A DNA stretch of 64,000 bases from NCBI GenBank assembly GCA_026709085.1, contig JAPOTR010000034.1:118802-182801 (forward strand), written 5' to 3'. This document shows positions 9,227 to 18,481 of this stretch, piece after piece. This stretch comes from Cyanobacteria bacterium MAG CAR3_bin_5 (GTDB lineage Bacteria; Cyanobacteriota; Cyanobacteriia; PCC-6307; Cyanobiaceae). The notes below the pieces were generated by a model. The model was not told where the DNA came from and made no database searches. It saw nothing but the letters and a program-made list of their open reading frames with translations. The translations under genes and the position numbers were made by a program. Within the stretch, counting starts at the first letter, position 1. Every line of letters begins with the position of its first letter.

Positions 9227-9497
9227 CTCTGCTGAGCACACCCCTGCAAATGCCATGACCCACCATCTCCACCCCTGACAGGCCTACAACCTGCGGGGTT
9301 CCCCCTATTTCCAGGATAGCCTCAGCCGGAATGCCCGGAACACACCCCTTTCTCTCTTTGTCGGTCGGCAAAGGGAGTTGCAGAAGGTGTTGATTCGGAT
9401 TGAGGGCAGCCTCACCGGCTCCCGGCAGGCGGTGGCCGGTAGGCCCGGCATCGGCAAAACCACCCTGGTGGAGGCGGTGAAGGCGGTGGCCAGGGAT
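9227..9497 (+). repeat. Direct repeat, ATPase 5' fragment (copy B)
   Basis: About 271 bp nearly identical to 11178-11447, differing at roughly five positions and one extra C near 9301-9306. It covers the upstream leader, the start region and the Walker A part (AVAGRPGIGKTTLVEAVKAV) of the AAA ATPase gene and stops immediately after ARD. The extra C breaks the frame, so this is a pseudogene fragment. It lies directly upstream of the 3' end of the oppositely oriented Fic gene. Confidence 0.9.
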
Positions 9498-9539
9498 ACT
9501 CATCTCAAAAGCAGCCCAAACCAGCAAGATCATTTTAGC

Positions 9540-11039
9540 CTACACATTCTCTCCCCACGCACTCAGACCGCTCTCAATTACCTGGTCTAGCCACTCTCGA
9601 AAGCGCCTTTCGGCAACCTCGATTGTTACCGTCTCAACCCGGACTCGGAAACGGGGTCCAGCCACGACGTCACAATCCCAGTCCTTGGAACTGGATCCGT
9701 CTTCTCTCTGTAAGGGCCATGTCAGGAAAGCTGCTGCCGCATGAAGGTCCGCGGCCCGGCCCACCGCGTGCAGCGAGATGATAAACCTGGTTACCCTGTT
9801 TTCGAGTTCGGGTCTCTTGAGGGACAACAAAACCCAACGCCTTGGCCGTCTGATGTCGGCGTAGTAGTCCTGTGTCTTTGCGGCTTTAATGATCTGCCAA
9901 GACCACCAGTCTTGCATGTCCGGCTCGTCAGTCATAACGCGAGCATCCAGGGGGGGGACGCCTTGGTTTCCAATGCTTCTAAAAGCGTGCTCAAGCTCGT
10001 TCTTCACCTCTTCGAGGCGAGTTCTGGCGATACCGATCAGACGTTCTATGACTTGACTGGCTTGCTCCTGTGAGGCAACTCTGCGCCGACTTGTTCGCTG
10101 CGCGAGCGTCTGTGCAAGAGAGACTATTGACTGGCCACGGAGATCCTTCACGGAGTGAATTGCTTCATTCAGGTCGCTAATCTGAATGTCGGCAAAGAGA
10201 TCCACCAGCGTCTTCAGGTTGCCACGGTCAGCGGCCTCCAGGGCGTCGAGGTAGTGTTCCCTGTGCTCTTCATCACGAACCACAAGCACGAGGCAATCAG
10301 CCTTCAGGAAGATGGCGGAGGTGAGGGCGCGTGCAACGCGGCCGTTGCCGTCCTGGAATGGGTGAATCTGTGTGAACCGGTGGTGGAGCCACGCTGCTTC
10401 CACCTCGGGACATACGTCGGTATGCATCTGATGTAAATTCAGCAGATTATCGATCTCGTCCTGTACAAAATCAGGGGGACAGTATTGGTGAATCGATCCG
10501 TCGGGCCGGGTCGGGTTGTTGGGCTGCTTCTTCCACTGTCCCTTCCGTAGATGGACGGATGTGCGGTTCCCGTAGGAATCCTCAGCGTCACAGGTCTCCT
10601 GACTGAGAGTAAGGCAATGATGAAGTTCCTTAAGATAGGAGCCGGATAGGACGCGATTACCGCCCACCAAATCCATCACCATGTCAATGGCTGCTCGCTG
10701 GTCCGTGATCAGTGCTTGTGCTGATTGGGAAATGCGACCTTGTGCATGAAACTTGCCCAGTGCCTCCATCCCGGCTTCGAGAATCTGAACTGTGATGCCG
10801 CGGTTGACCTTGTAGAGACGCTCGATAATTCCTGTCTCGATGGCCCACTGAAGTGCGAGCCTCTCACGGATTTTCTGGACCTTCGTGTCGTCTCGAATGA
10901 GATCGCGGTCATCCTTCCACTGTTTTCGGACCGCTGCAAGGTCTTCCCGGCACAGGTCCTTCCAGTCCGGTGGTAGATCGTCGAGTGGCTTCCACTTGTG
11001 AGCAACCAAAGGTTCCATCGTGTCGGTTCCCACAGGCAT
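9540..11039 (-). CDS. Fic family protein (probable AMP-transferase)
   Basis: A 499-residue protein whose central Fic core carries FTQIHPFQDGNGRVARAL (near residue 235), matching the full HxFx(D/E)GNGRxxR active-site motif, so AMPylation (or related transfer) of a target protein hydroxyl is expected. Upstream are a Fic_N-like helical region and a proline-rich stretch QPNNPTRPDGSIHQYCPP that resembles the beta-hairpin flap before the core. The C-terminal 200 residues are helical and unfamiliar. No inhibitory (S/T)xxxE(G/N) motif was identified with confidence. The gene is flanked on both sides by near-identical copies of the ATPase 5' region, so it looks like a recent insertion. Targets could be self or host proteins; that is not decided by sequence. 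Confidence 0.88.
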   Translation of the reverse strand: MPVGTDTMEPLVAHKWKPLDDLPPDWKDLCREDLAAVRKQWKDDRDLIRDDTKVQKIRERLALQWAIETGIIERLYKVNRGITVQILEAGMEALGKFHAQGRISQSAQALITDQRAAIDMVMDLVGGNRVLSGSYLKELHHCLTLSQETCDAEDSYGNRTSVHLRKGQWKKQPNNPTRPDGSIHQYCPPDFVQDEIDNLLNLHQMHTDVCPEVEAAWLHHRFTQIHPFQDGNGRVARALTSAIFLKADCLVLVVRDEEHREHYLDALEAADRGNLKTLVDLFADIQISDLNEAIHSVKDLRGQSIVSLAQTLAQRTSRRRVASQEQASQVIERLIGIARTRLEEVKNELEHAFRSIGNQGVPPLDARVMTDEPDMQDWWSWQIIKAAKTQDYYADIRRPRRWVLLSLKRPELENRVTRFIISLHAVGRAADLHAAAAFLTWPLQREDGSSSKDWDCDVVAGPRFRVRVETVTIEVAERRFREWLDQVIESGLSAWGENV

Positions 11040-11177
11040 GAAGTCTTGAAACCTTACCAGAGGCTACAAGACCACAACCTTGGTTTCCATGCGGCTTCTG
11101 GCTGGTGGCCAGTCAGCGCGGCGCCAGGAAGAAGCAGCAATTCAGACATTGCACCCGTAAGCCTTGCCCTATCACCC

Positions 11178-11447
11178 CTCTGCTGAGCACACCCCTGCAA
11201 ATGCCATGACCCACCATCCCCACCCCTGACAGGCCTGCAACCTGCGGGGTTCCCCTATTTCCAGGACAGTCTCAGCCGGAATGCCCGGAACACACCCCTT
11301 TCTCTCTTTGTCGGTCGGCAAAGGGAGTTGCAGAAGGTGTTGATTCGGATTGAGGGCAGCCTCACCGGCTCCCGGCAGGCGGTGGCCGGTAGGCCCGGCA
11401 TCGGCAAAACCACCCTGGTGGAGGCGGTGAAGGCGGTGGCCAGGGAT
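11178..11447 (+). repeat. Direct repeat, ATPase 5' region (copy C)
   Basis: Second member of the direct repeat pair with 9227-9497. It begins at CTCTGCTGAGCACACCCC and ends at GGTGGCCAGGGAT. The repeat pair encloses the Fic gene, a configuration that would allow its excision or duplication by homologous recombination. Confidence 0.9.
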
Positions 11448-12586
11448 GCCGGCTACTGGGTCGCCCCCAAGAGCATTGCCTTGACGCCGGAGGCCAGCGG
11501 TCTGGACCTGCTGGGTCAGTGCTCTCCGGTGTCTACGGGGCGGTGACGGCCGCTTGCGCCAACGCTTCGGGGCCTGTGGTGGAGACAGCCCAGCAACTGG
11601 TCACCAGTTTCCGGCTCCACGGCGGTGGGCTCACCGTTGGCGCTTTGGGGTTCAGCGGCGGTGGCTCCCGCAGCGAAGGGGTATCCCAGCCCCTCAGCGC
11701 CCTGCTGCTGGATGGGCCGCGGGTGCTCCACAATCTGCTGGGCTATGCTCTGGCGCAAGGGGCTCGGGGTGTACTGCTGCACCTCAACAACCTGGAAAAC
11801 ATCAGCACAGAACATGCCCGGAAGGCAGCAGACAAGCTGCGGGCCGTGCGGGATCAAGCGCTGGTGTTGGAGGGCCTGCACTTGATTGTGGTGGGCACAA
11901 CCGATGCTGTCTGCACAGCAGTGTTGCGCCATCCCCAGGTGCGCTCGGTGTTCTCCGAGCCGTTGGCGCTGGACTCTCTCTCGCTCCTTGAGGTGGAGCA
12001 CCTGCTCCAAAAACGCTACAAGGCGCTGCAACTGGACGCCAGTGGTCCCCAGCCGGCCCCGGTGGAGGCTGCCGTAATTCAGGAGTTGTACGGGCTGTTC
12101 CGTGGGGACATGCGGGCCATGCTGCGGGCGCTGGAGGATGGGATCGTTGAACTGTTGATTACGGATCAGCAGCAGACTACTGCACCCGGGAGTCTGGCCC
12201 CCATCAGCCGAGACGCCCTATTCACCGTGCTGCACCGGTTCCACCAGGTGGAGTTGAAGCGACAGTTGGGCAGCATCACGTGGAAACGGCTGGAAGCCTG
12301 GGCGGCAAAGGATGCCGCTGCCCCACAAAGCCAGAAGCAACTGCAGAAGATCTGGAAGCTCTCTCAACCAGCCGTGTCCCAGATCCTTCAAGATCCGGGC
12401 ATCGCCGTGGCGATTGAAGCTCTGCCGCGCCATGGGAACGACCCCATCCAATACCTGCTCACGGGCGCTGCCCGCTTGGCCCTGCTGGGATCCGTGCCGA
12501 GGGTCAAGGAAAACCTGAAGCACGGGACTTGGAAGCAGGACATGCGGAGAGTTCTCACAGGACAAGCGGTGACCAACGGGTCATAA
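11226..12586 (+). pseudogene. AAA ATPase with C-terminal HTH-like region, frameshifted (copy C)
   Basis: The frame runs from a stop at about 11190 through FPYFQDSLSRNARNTPLSLF and a Walker A motif (AGRPGIGKTTLVEAV), then breaks at about 11518 because one G is missing in GGTCAGTGCTCTCC. The second frame continues to 12586 with a Walker B-like segment (GVLLHLNNLENIS), a sensor-type LIVVGTTD and a C-terminal winged-helix-like part (KIWKLSQPAVSQILQD). Total would be about 450 residues, an STAND-like or Orc/Cdc6-like ATPase of unknown function. There is no ATG before the first conserved residue; CTG 11226 is the first plausible start, so the 5' end may also be eroded. Copy A shows the unshifted sequence at the break point. 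Confidence 0.75.
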
Positions 12587-12589
12587 GCC

Positions 12590-13363
<774 letters not shown>

Positions 13364-13447
13364 TTAGACCAAGGGGATCCGCTGCCGATGGGGCGATCAC
13401 GGTGAAAGCGCAAACGCCAAGGCGGCAAGACTCTCCCTGCCTGGCCG

Positions 13448-14056
13448 CTAGGCTCAGGACCCATCCCATCAAGTGGGGAGAACCCCCCGCAGCAGCGAGG
13501 GGCCCCACACCACCTTCAGGAAGAGGAGGGATGGACGGTTTGTTCTGGCTCAGTGGGCGCCAGCTTGAGCGGACCAGGCCCTTCTTCCCCCGGTCTCGTG
13601 GTGTGAGCCCTGTGGATGACGGCAAGGTGGTGAGCGGCATCATCTACATGCTCCGTAACGGGGGATCTGCCCATTGCTCTTCGCCGGGTTGGCCCGCTCC
13701 GACGGCGCCGAACCGGAAGCGGCGCTGTTGCTATCGATGCCACCTACGTGCAGGCGCATGACCCGGCGCGCTGCCTCAAGAAGGGGGTGCTGCCCCCGCT
13801 TGATCGGTCGCACCAAGGGGGCCTGACCAGCAAGCTGCACATGGTCCATGATCGGCGGCAGGGGGCCAGCGCCAGTTCTCCTGCATGCAGAAGGGCAATG
13901 CAGCAACTTCTCTGGTGCTGATGTGCTGTTGCAGGACCTGTCAGCGGCAAGGACCGCACCATGCTGGCGGCCCAAGGCATCACAGCCGCCATCCCGTCCA
14001 GGCGGCATCGCAACGTGAGAGTCCCATACAGCAAGAGGCTCTACGGGATGGATCAT
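13448..14056 (+). mobile_element. Decayed IS5-like element, 3'-truncated
   Basis: The left end CTAG-G-CT-CAGGAC resembles the end of the complete element at 27975, and the transposase begins MDGLFWLSGRQLERTRPFFP at 13531. A deletion after MLRNG (about 13660) removes the segment before the first catalytic Asp. Further frameshifts follow, through AIDATYVQAH, GGLTSKLHM and VPYSKRLYGM. Similarity ends at about 14050, so the right end is lost. Inactive relic of the same family as the copy in the gatC-htrA junction. Confidence 0.85.
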
Positions 14057-14059
14057 GGT

Positions 14060-14445
14060 CCACAACCGGGTTTATCTTTAAAGTTCGCGATACTCCTTGC
14101 ACGCTTCCCACAAAGAAAGGAGTGCAGGCTCATGGAGCTTCTGAGCGCGGAACATATTGTGTAAATGTTTCGCATGTTCTTTGCAATCGCTTTGGAATCG
14201 TAGCTTACGATAATCTTCAGGCTCATTAACATTCTCATTGTCAAGATATGCATTTCTCCTGTTACGTATAGCCTTTAATCGCTCAGGGTATTGTTTTCTG
14301 ATCCATTGTTACCCCGCACCGCTACTGTGCGGAAGAGGAAGAGTTTTGATGTCACGCCCCTTAAGTTCCGGTGCTTCAAGAAGTGACGCACGAAAGAGTT
14401 GGTCCGCCTGTCCTCCCGGAGAAGAATGATCTCGACACCCCTCAT
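14060..14445 (-). pseudogene. Remnant of the ATPase module's partner gene
   Basis: Read leftward, fragments in several frames give RGVEIILLREDRRTNSFVRH, then a frame change to WIRKQYPERLKAIRNRRNAY and a C-terminal-looking stretch (MSLHSFLCGKRARSIANF). I recall the first fragment as the start of a conserved hypothetical protein commonly encoded after an AAA ATPase of the type decayed at 14442-15200. The middle of the gene appears deleted. Function of the intact family is not established; a TOPRIM-like or nuclease effector role would be speculation. Confidence 0.5.
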
Positions 14446-15200
14446 CCCTCCCACTCTCGCCCCACCATCTCGGAGAGAGCGAGGCCGTCGATCACCGGCT
14501 TGTGCTCTGATCTCACCCGCACAGGGCTGATGCCGTCGTCCCTGCAAAACCATCTGCCGTCTGTTCCTGCCATGTAATCAATGGTGATTGGATGATGAGA
14601 GATGATCACTGCCTGCGCCAATGTGTCGCCACACTGCTCACCAATTTTCACAAGTGAATTTACCGCAGGGCAAGATAATTGTCCGGTTCGTCAAGAAAGA
14701 GCGCCCCTTGACCAGGGACACGTGAATAAGATCCAGACCGTCAACACCTGAACGAGACCAATCGAAGCGATACATGAGTCCTTCGGTATAATCATCATGG
14801 TAAAGCTGGGCATTGCTGTCTGTAGAGTCAAGATGGACTTATCATTATGGGTTAGTCGCTCTTTGGCAATCCTCATGCGGCGGCAATCACGGTCATGCTC
14901 AACGACCAATGTATAGTGGTAGATGTTGTCTTGAATCGTCAAATTGATCTCGAAGTCCTGTTCATTGCAACTTTGCCACCGTGTAAGATCTTCGGTGGAC
15001 ATCACTTCGTCGATTCTCGCGCTGCGGACGATCAGTTACTGAAGGATAGACAATGCCCTCAGAACCGATGTTTTGCCGCAGTCGTTGGAAACCAGCAGAA
15101 CGTTGGTCTCATCCAACTCCAACGCAAAGTCGACCAGACATAAAAAGTTGATGCATACCCCTGCCGTGGCGTGCCGGTCCCCCCACCAGTCGCCACAGGC
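14442..15200 (-). pseudogene. Decayed AAA (ABC/OLD-like) ATPase gene
   Basis: Pieces in different frames spell one ATPase. These are LVDFALELDETNVLL with P-loop remnant SNDCGKTSVLRALSILQ, then STEDLTRWQSCNEQDFEINL and YHYTLVVEHDRDCRRMRIAK. The tail is CGDTLAQAVIISHHPITIDY, MAGTDGRWFCRDDG and PVIDGLALSEMV. The ISHHP segment is the D-loop/H-loop region of AAA_15/AAA_21 ATPases. The centre of the protein, including the signature and Walker B region, is missing, and there are several frameshifts. Together with the remnant at 14060-14445 it forms a dead two-gene module, plausibly a former defence system (inference). Confidence 0.7.
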
Positions 15201-15334
15201 TGGAGATGGCTTAATCTCTTCGCCAGGGTGGGGATCCTGAGTTGGCGACCCCATGATTGTGGCCCCTTGGTAGCTTGACTCAACTTGGCCCAGCCCCCTT
15301 AGCGTAGCGCTCACCCGCCCGACTTCAGGAACGG

Positions 15335-17032
15335 ATGATTCTCCATCGGCCTCGCCCCTGGGTTGTGCCGCTGCTGCTCTGGCTCCTGACCTGCGTGCTG
15401 TGGCTCCCCTGGCTGGGCAATGTTCCGCTACGGGACTGGGACGAGGCCGGCATTGCCCAAACAGCCCTGGAGTTTGCCCAGGCGGTGGACCTCAACGGCC
15501 TGTTGCCCAGCCGCTGGGATGAGCCCTATTTGAACAAGCCCCCAGGACTTCACCTTCTGGTTGCCTTGGCTATTCGCCTTGGTGGCGCCCATGAAGCCGT
15601 GCTGCGCCTGGCGCCGGCCCTGCTGAGCACCGCAGCCATTCCCCTGGTGGCGCTCATCCAGCGGGAAGTGGCGCCTCAACCTCAACAGGTCAGCGGCCAG
15701 CGTCAAGGATCTGTCGCGGGGGAAGGGCTGGCCACGGGATTGATCCTGATGACCACCTTGCCCATGGCCCGCCATGGACGGTTGCTGATGCTGGATGGTG
15801 CGCTGGTGTCCGCCATGCTGTTGCTCTGGTGGGGTTTGCTGCTGCTCCGCCGCTGCCCCCGCCGTGGGGCAGGAATGGCCGGCCTGGCCTGTAGCGCCCT
15901 GTTGCTGCTCAAGCCCCCGTCGGCCATGGTGTTTCTGGTGGTGGGACTGGCGGCCACACTGCTGGCAACGCCGCCAATGGATCGCCAACGCCAATGGCGC
16001 CTGCTTGACCATGACCTGCTTGAACAATGGCGCCGCGGGGGGGGGGGGGGGCTCCTGTGTGGATGGGGACTGCTGGGCTGCTTGCCGGGATTGGCATGGC
16101 ATGGCTGGCATCTCTACGGTCGGGGCGATGGGGCTCTGGTGATGTGGGGCCGTCAAGGGTTTGGCAGACTGGTGCAGGTGCTTGAAGGCCATAATCAGGG
16201 GTTGTCCGTTCCCGCCTTCGAGATTTTGAAAGGAGGCTGGCCCTGGCTCCTGCTGTTGCCCCTGGGCTTACAGTTGGCTTGGCGCCAGCGGCAACAGACC
16301 GGGGGGCGGTGGCGGCTCGCCGTTCTGGCGGGTTGTCTGGGGGTGGTGCTGTCCCTCAAGACCCAGTTGCCCTGGTATAGCCATATTCTCTGGCCCCCAC
16401 TGGCTTGTATGGAAGGCCCGGCCCTGGCGCGGCTGTGGCATGGGCGGCGCCCGGGATCACTGGGGCTGCCCCTGCTGCTGCTCGGTCTGGTGGCGCTAAC
16501 GGCCACCGTTCTGCAAGCATTGACCATTGTTGACAGGTTGCCCCTTGCTCCACTCCTCATGGCTGGACTGGCGTTTGGCGTTTCCGGGATCCTGTTGCTG
16601 ACCGGGGGGGAGGTTCGCCGGTCTCTGGGGCTGGTCATGGCGGGCTGGTGGCTGGCGCTGTTGTGCCTCTGGTCCACACCCGTCTGGCTATGGGAACTGA
16701 ACAACGACTGGCCCACCCGCTCCGCGGGGTTGCTGGTGCGCACACTCCCCTCCCGGTTCCCGGTGTTTGTTGAAGGCGCCGGGCGGCCCTCCCTTTCCTG
16801 GTATGGGGGACGCCTGATTCAGCCCAGACCAGCACAGCCCCCCTTCCCTCACCATCTGGTGGTTCCCGGGGAAGAACCACTTCCGGGCTGTCAACGGCAA
16901 ATGCTTTTCTCCCCATCCCGAACTGGCCAACGGAAGGCTGTCAGTTTGCAGTGGTGCGACGGCAAGGCTTCTACTACGGAGCCCCGTCAAGCCGCTCCAG
17001 AGCCCGTGGCCAGTTCGCCCACCACTGGATAA
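15335..17032 (+). CDS. GT39/ArnT-like membrane glycosyltransferase with poly-G tract
   Basis: A 565-residue polytopic membrane protein from ATG 15335. The first periplasmic loop carries NVPLRDWDEAGIAQTALEFA, the acidic Asp-Glu motif of GT-C enzymes (PMT/ArnT, family 39) that use lipid-phosphate sugar donors. About ten hydrophobic segments follow, with a soluble C-terminal tail. The likely job is transfer of a sugar to a lipid or surface glycan at the outer face of the inner membrane. Residues 235-239 are five glycines encoded by a run of 15 G at 16037-16051; the frame is open here. A change of one or two G would truncate the protein at about 40% of its length. Confidence 0.85.
   Translation: MILHRPRPWVVPLLLWLLTCVLWLPWLGNVPLRDWDEAGIAQTALEFAQAVDLNGLLPSRWDEPYLNKPPGLHLLVALAIRLGGAHEAVLRLAPALLSTAAIPLVALIQREVAPQPQQVSGQRQGSVAGEGLATGLILMTTLPMARHGRLLMLDGALVSAMLLLWWGLLLLRRCPRRGAGMAGLACSALLLLKPPSAMVFLVVGLAATLLATPPMDRQRQWRLLDHDLLEQWRRGGGGGLLCGWGLLGCLPGLAWHGWHLYGRGDGALVMWGRQGFGRLVQVLEGHNQGLSVPAFEILKGGWPWLLLLPLGLQLAWRQRQQTGGRWRLAVLAGCLGVVLSLKTQLPWYSHILWPPLACMEGPALARLWHGRRPGSLGLPLLLLGLVALTATVLQALTIVDRLPLAPLLMAGLAFGVSGILLLTGGEVRRSLGLVMAGWWLALLCLWSTPVWLWELNNDWPTRSAGLLVRTLPSRFPVFVEGAGRPSLSWYGGRLIQPRPAQPPFPHHLVVPGEEPLPGCQRQMLFSPSRTGQRKAVSLQWCDGKASTTEPRQAAPEPVASSPTTG
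16037..16051 (+). repeat. Homopolymer G15 inside a glycosyltransferase gene
   Basis: Fifteen consecutive G, by far the longest G/C run inside a gene in this window, encoding Gly5 in a loop between membrane segments. Tracts of this length slip readily during replication. In Campylobacter and Helicobacter such tracts switch surface glycosyltransferases on and off. Whether the length is real needs reads, as homopolymers are also error-prone in sequencing. Confidence 0.95.
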
Positions 17033-17043
17033 CAGTGGGGGTG

Positions 17044-17366
17044 TCAGGTGTGTACGTTGTTTGCAAGAAGCTGATCTTGCAGTTCCCGGGCCCGGATCAG
17101 GGCGGGACGGGCCGTCAGCCGTTCCCCATAGTTGCTCAACGCAGACAGACGGTCCATGAGTTTGAACCGAGCGCCCAGATGATCTGGGAGCCAAGGTAAA
17201 CATCAGCCGCGCTGAATTGCTCGCCAAGTATATAGCTGCGACCGTCGCTCAAAAGCCCGTCCAGAGTATTGCAGACCCGCTCCATGCTGCCGTATCCGAG
17301 GCGGCCCTGGGCCTGGGGATCGTCCACTGTCCAGCCAAAACCGGCATTCACCATGGCTTGCTCCAG
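17044..17366 (-). pseudogene. Glutathione S-transferase C-terminal fragment
   Basis: The frame reads LEQAMVNAGFGWTVDDPQ and then GRSYILGEQFSAADVYLGSQ, the alpha-helical C-terminal domain of a GST (FSAADVYLG contains the conserved N-capping Asp). At about 17165 one base is missing; after the shift the sequence continues FKLMDRLSALSNYGERLTAR to a proper end at 17044. The N-terminal thioredoxin-like domain that binds glutathione is not found upstream, where stops and unrelated sequence occur. A dead, truncated gene. Confidence 0.75.
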
Positions 17367-17500
17367 CGGCCCTGCTCAGGGGCGCCGGGTTGAGGAGCCA
17401 GGTCAGCGGCGGGAAAGGCGTCTAATCCCCCCACGGGACATGGGGTTGGTGTAGAAGTTGACTGGGGCCAGGGCCCATCCGGCGGTGGCGCCCCGGGAGG

Positions 17501-18262
17501 TCAGGCGTTGATGGAGGGTAGCGCAATTGGCGTGTTGTCTCCCCGCAGGACGCAGTGGGAGATGGACCAGTCGTAATGACGCCACACCTGTGGAGGAAGC
17601 TTGTAATCGGCGCCGGGGAAATCCCCCAGCAGTTGGCCGGTGGGCATGGCGGAGCAGTAGGGACGGCTGCCGGGCTTGGCCAGGTATTGCTGGTGGTAAG
17701 CCTCCGCCGGGAAAAACGGCTGTCCGCACGTGATTTCCGTGGTGATCCTTCCATGGCCTGCGGCGCTGAGGAGCTGCTGATAGGCGGTGCGGCTGGCCTC
17801 GGCCATGGGCGCCTGCTCCTCGGAGACGGTGTAGATGCCGGAGCGGTACTGGGCGCCGCGATCATTGCCCTGGCCCATGCCCTGGGTGGGGTCGTGGCAT
17901 TCCCAGAACAGCTTCAACACATCGGCAAAACCCGTCACTGTGGGATCCCACGCCACCCGCACCACTTCGGTGTGGCCCGTAGCGCCGCTGCACACTTCCT
18001 CATAGGTGGGGTTGGGGGTGATGCCCCCCTGGTAGCCCACGCTGGTGACGTGAACCCCGGGCAGGCGCCAGAATGCCTTTTCCACACCCCAGAAACAACC
18101 GCAGCCAAAACTGCAATCCGCAAAACCAGGGGGGAAGGGCCCCAACAGGGGCGTGCCCAGAACATGGTGGCGCCGGGCCGTGGGAATGGGTGTGGTGCGA
18201 CCGGGAAGGGCAGCGCCGGCTGACACCCGAGCTGTCTTCTTGCCGCCAAAGCGCCCGAACAT
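17501..18262 (-). CDS. msrA: Peptide methionine-S-sulfoxide reductase
   Basis: A 253-residue protein with the MsrA active site FGCGCFWGVEKAFW (near residue 52; the nucleophile Cys is in GCFW). The fold signature continues through GYQGGITPNPTYEEVCSGAT, HTEVVRVAWDP and GAQYRSGIYT. C-terminal Cys residues near YCSAM may act as resolving Cys. It repairs oxidised methionine in proteins, useful in a phototroph. The 45-residue N-terminal extension before the core is common in cyanobacterial MsrA. An inverted repeat lies in its 5' leader at 18270-18306. Confidence 0.93.
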   Translation of the reverse strand: MFGRFGGKKTARVSAGAALPGRTTPIPTARRHHVLGTPLLGPFPPGFADCSFGCGCFWGVEKAFWRLPGVHVTSVGYQGGITPNPTYEEVCSGATGHTEVVRVAWDPTVTGFADVLKLFWECHDPTQGMGQGNDRGAQYRSGIYTVSEEQAPMAEASRTAYQQLLSAAGHGRITTEITCGQPFFPAEAYHQQYLAKPGSRPYCSAMPTGQLLGDFPGADYKLPPQVWRHYDWSISHCVLRGDNTPIALPSINA

Positions 18263-18269
18263 GGTGAAC

Positions 18270-18306
18270 GATCAAGGGAGGGGAGCTTCATGGGTCTCCC
18301 TTGATC
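18270..18306. promoter_or_regulatory. Inverted repeat in msrA leader
   Basis: GATCAAGGGAG at 18270-18280 pairs perfectly with CTCCCTTGATC at 18296-18306 around a 15-base loop, beginning 8 bases upstream of the msrA start codon. It could form a hairpin in the msrA mRNA next to the ribosome site, act as a terminator for the opposite strand, or be an operator. There is no U-run on the msrA strand. Confidence 0.5.
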
Positions 18307-18481
18307 AGAGTTTAAGGAGTCTTTGGCGGCACTGGACCGTCCCCATGGGCCGTTATCGCCGTGGCGGAGAGCAACCCCCAGGCCGGAAATCCCCATGGCC
18401 GCCCGGTAAACTGGCCACCTGCTAACCCGAAGTCATTATGAGTATGAGTTAGAATTGTTGGAATCAGTCGCTTTACTCACC

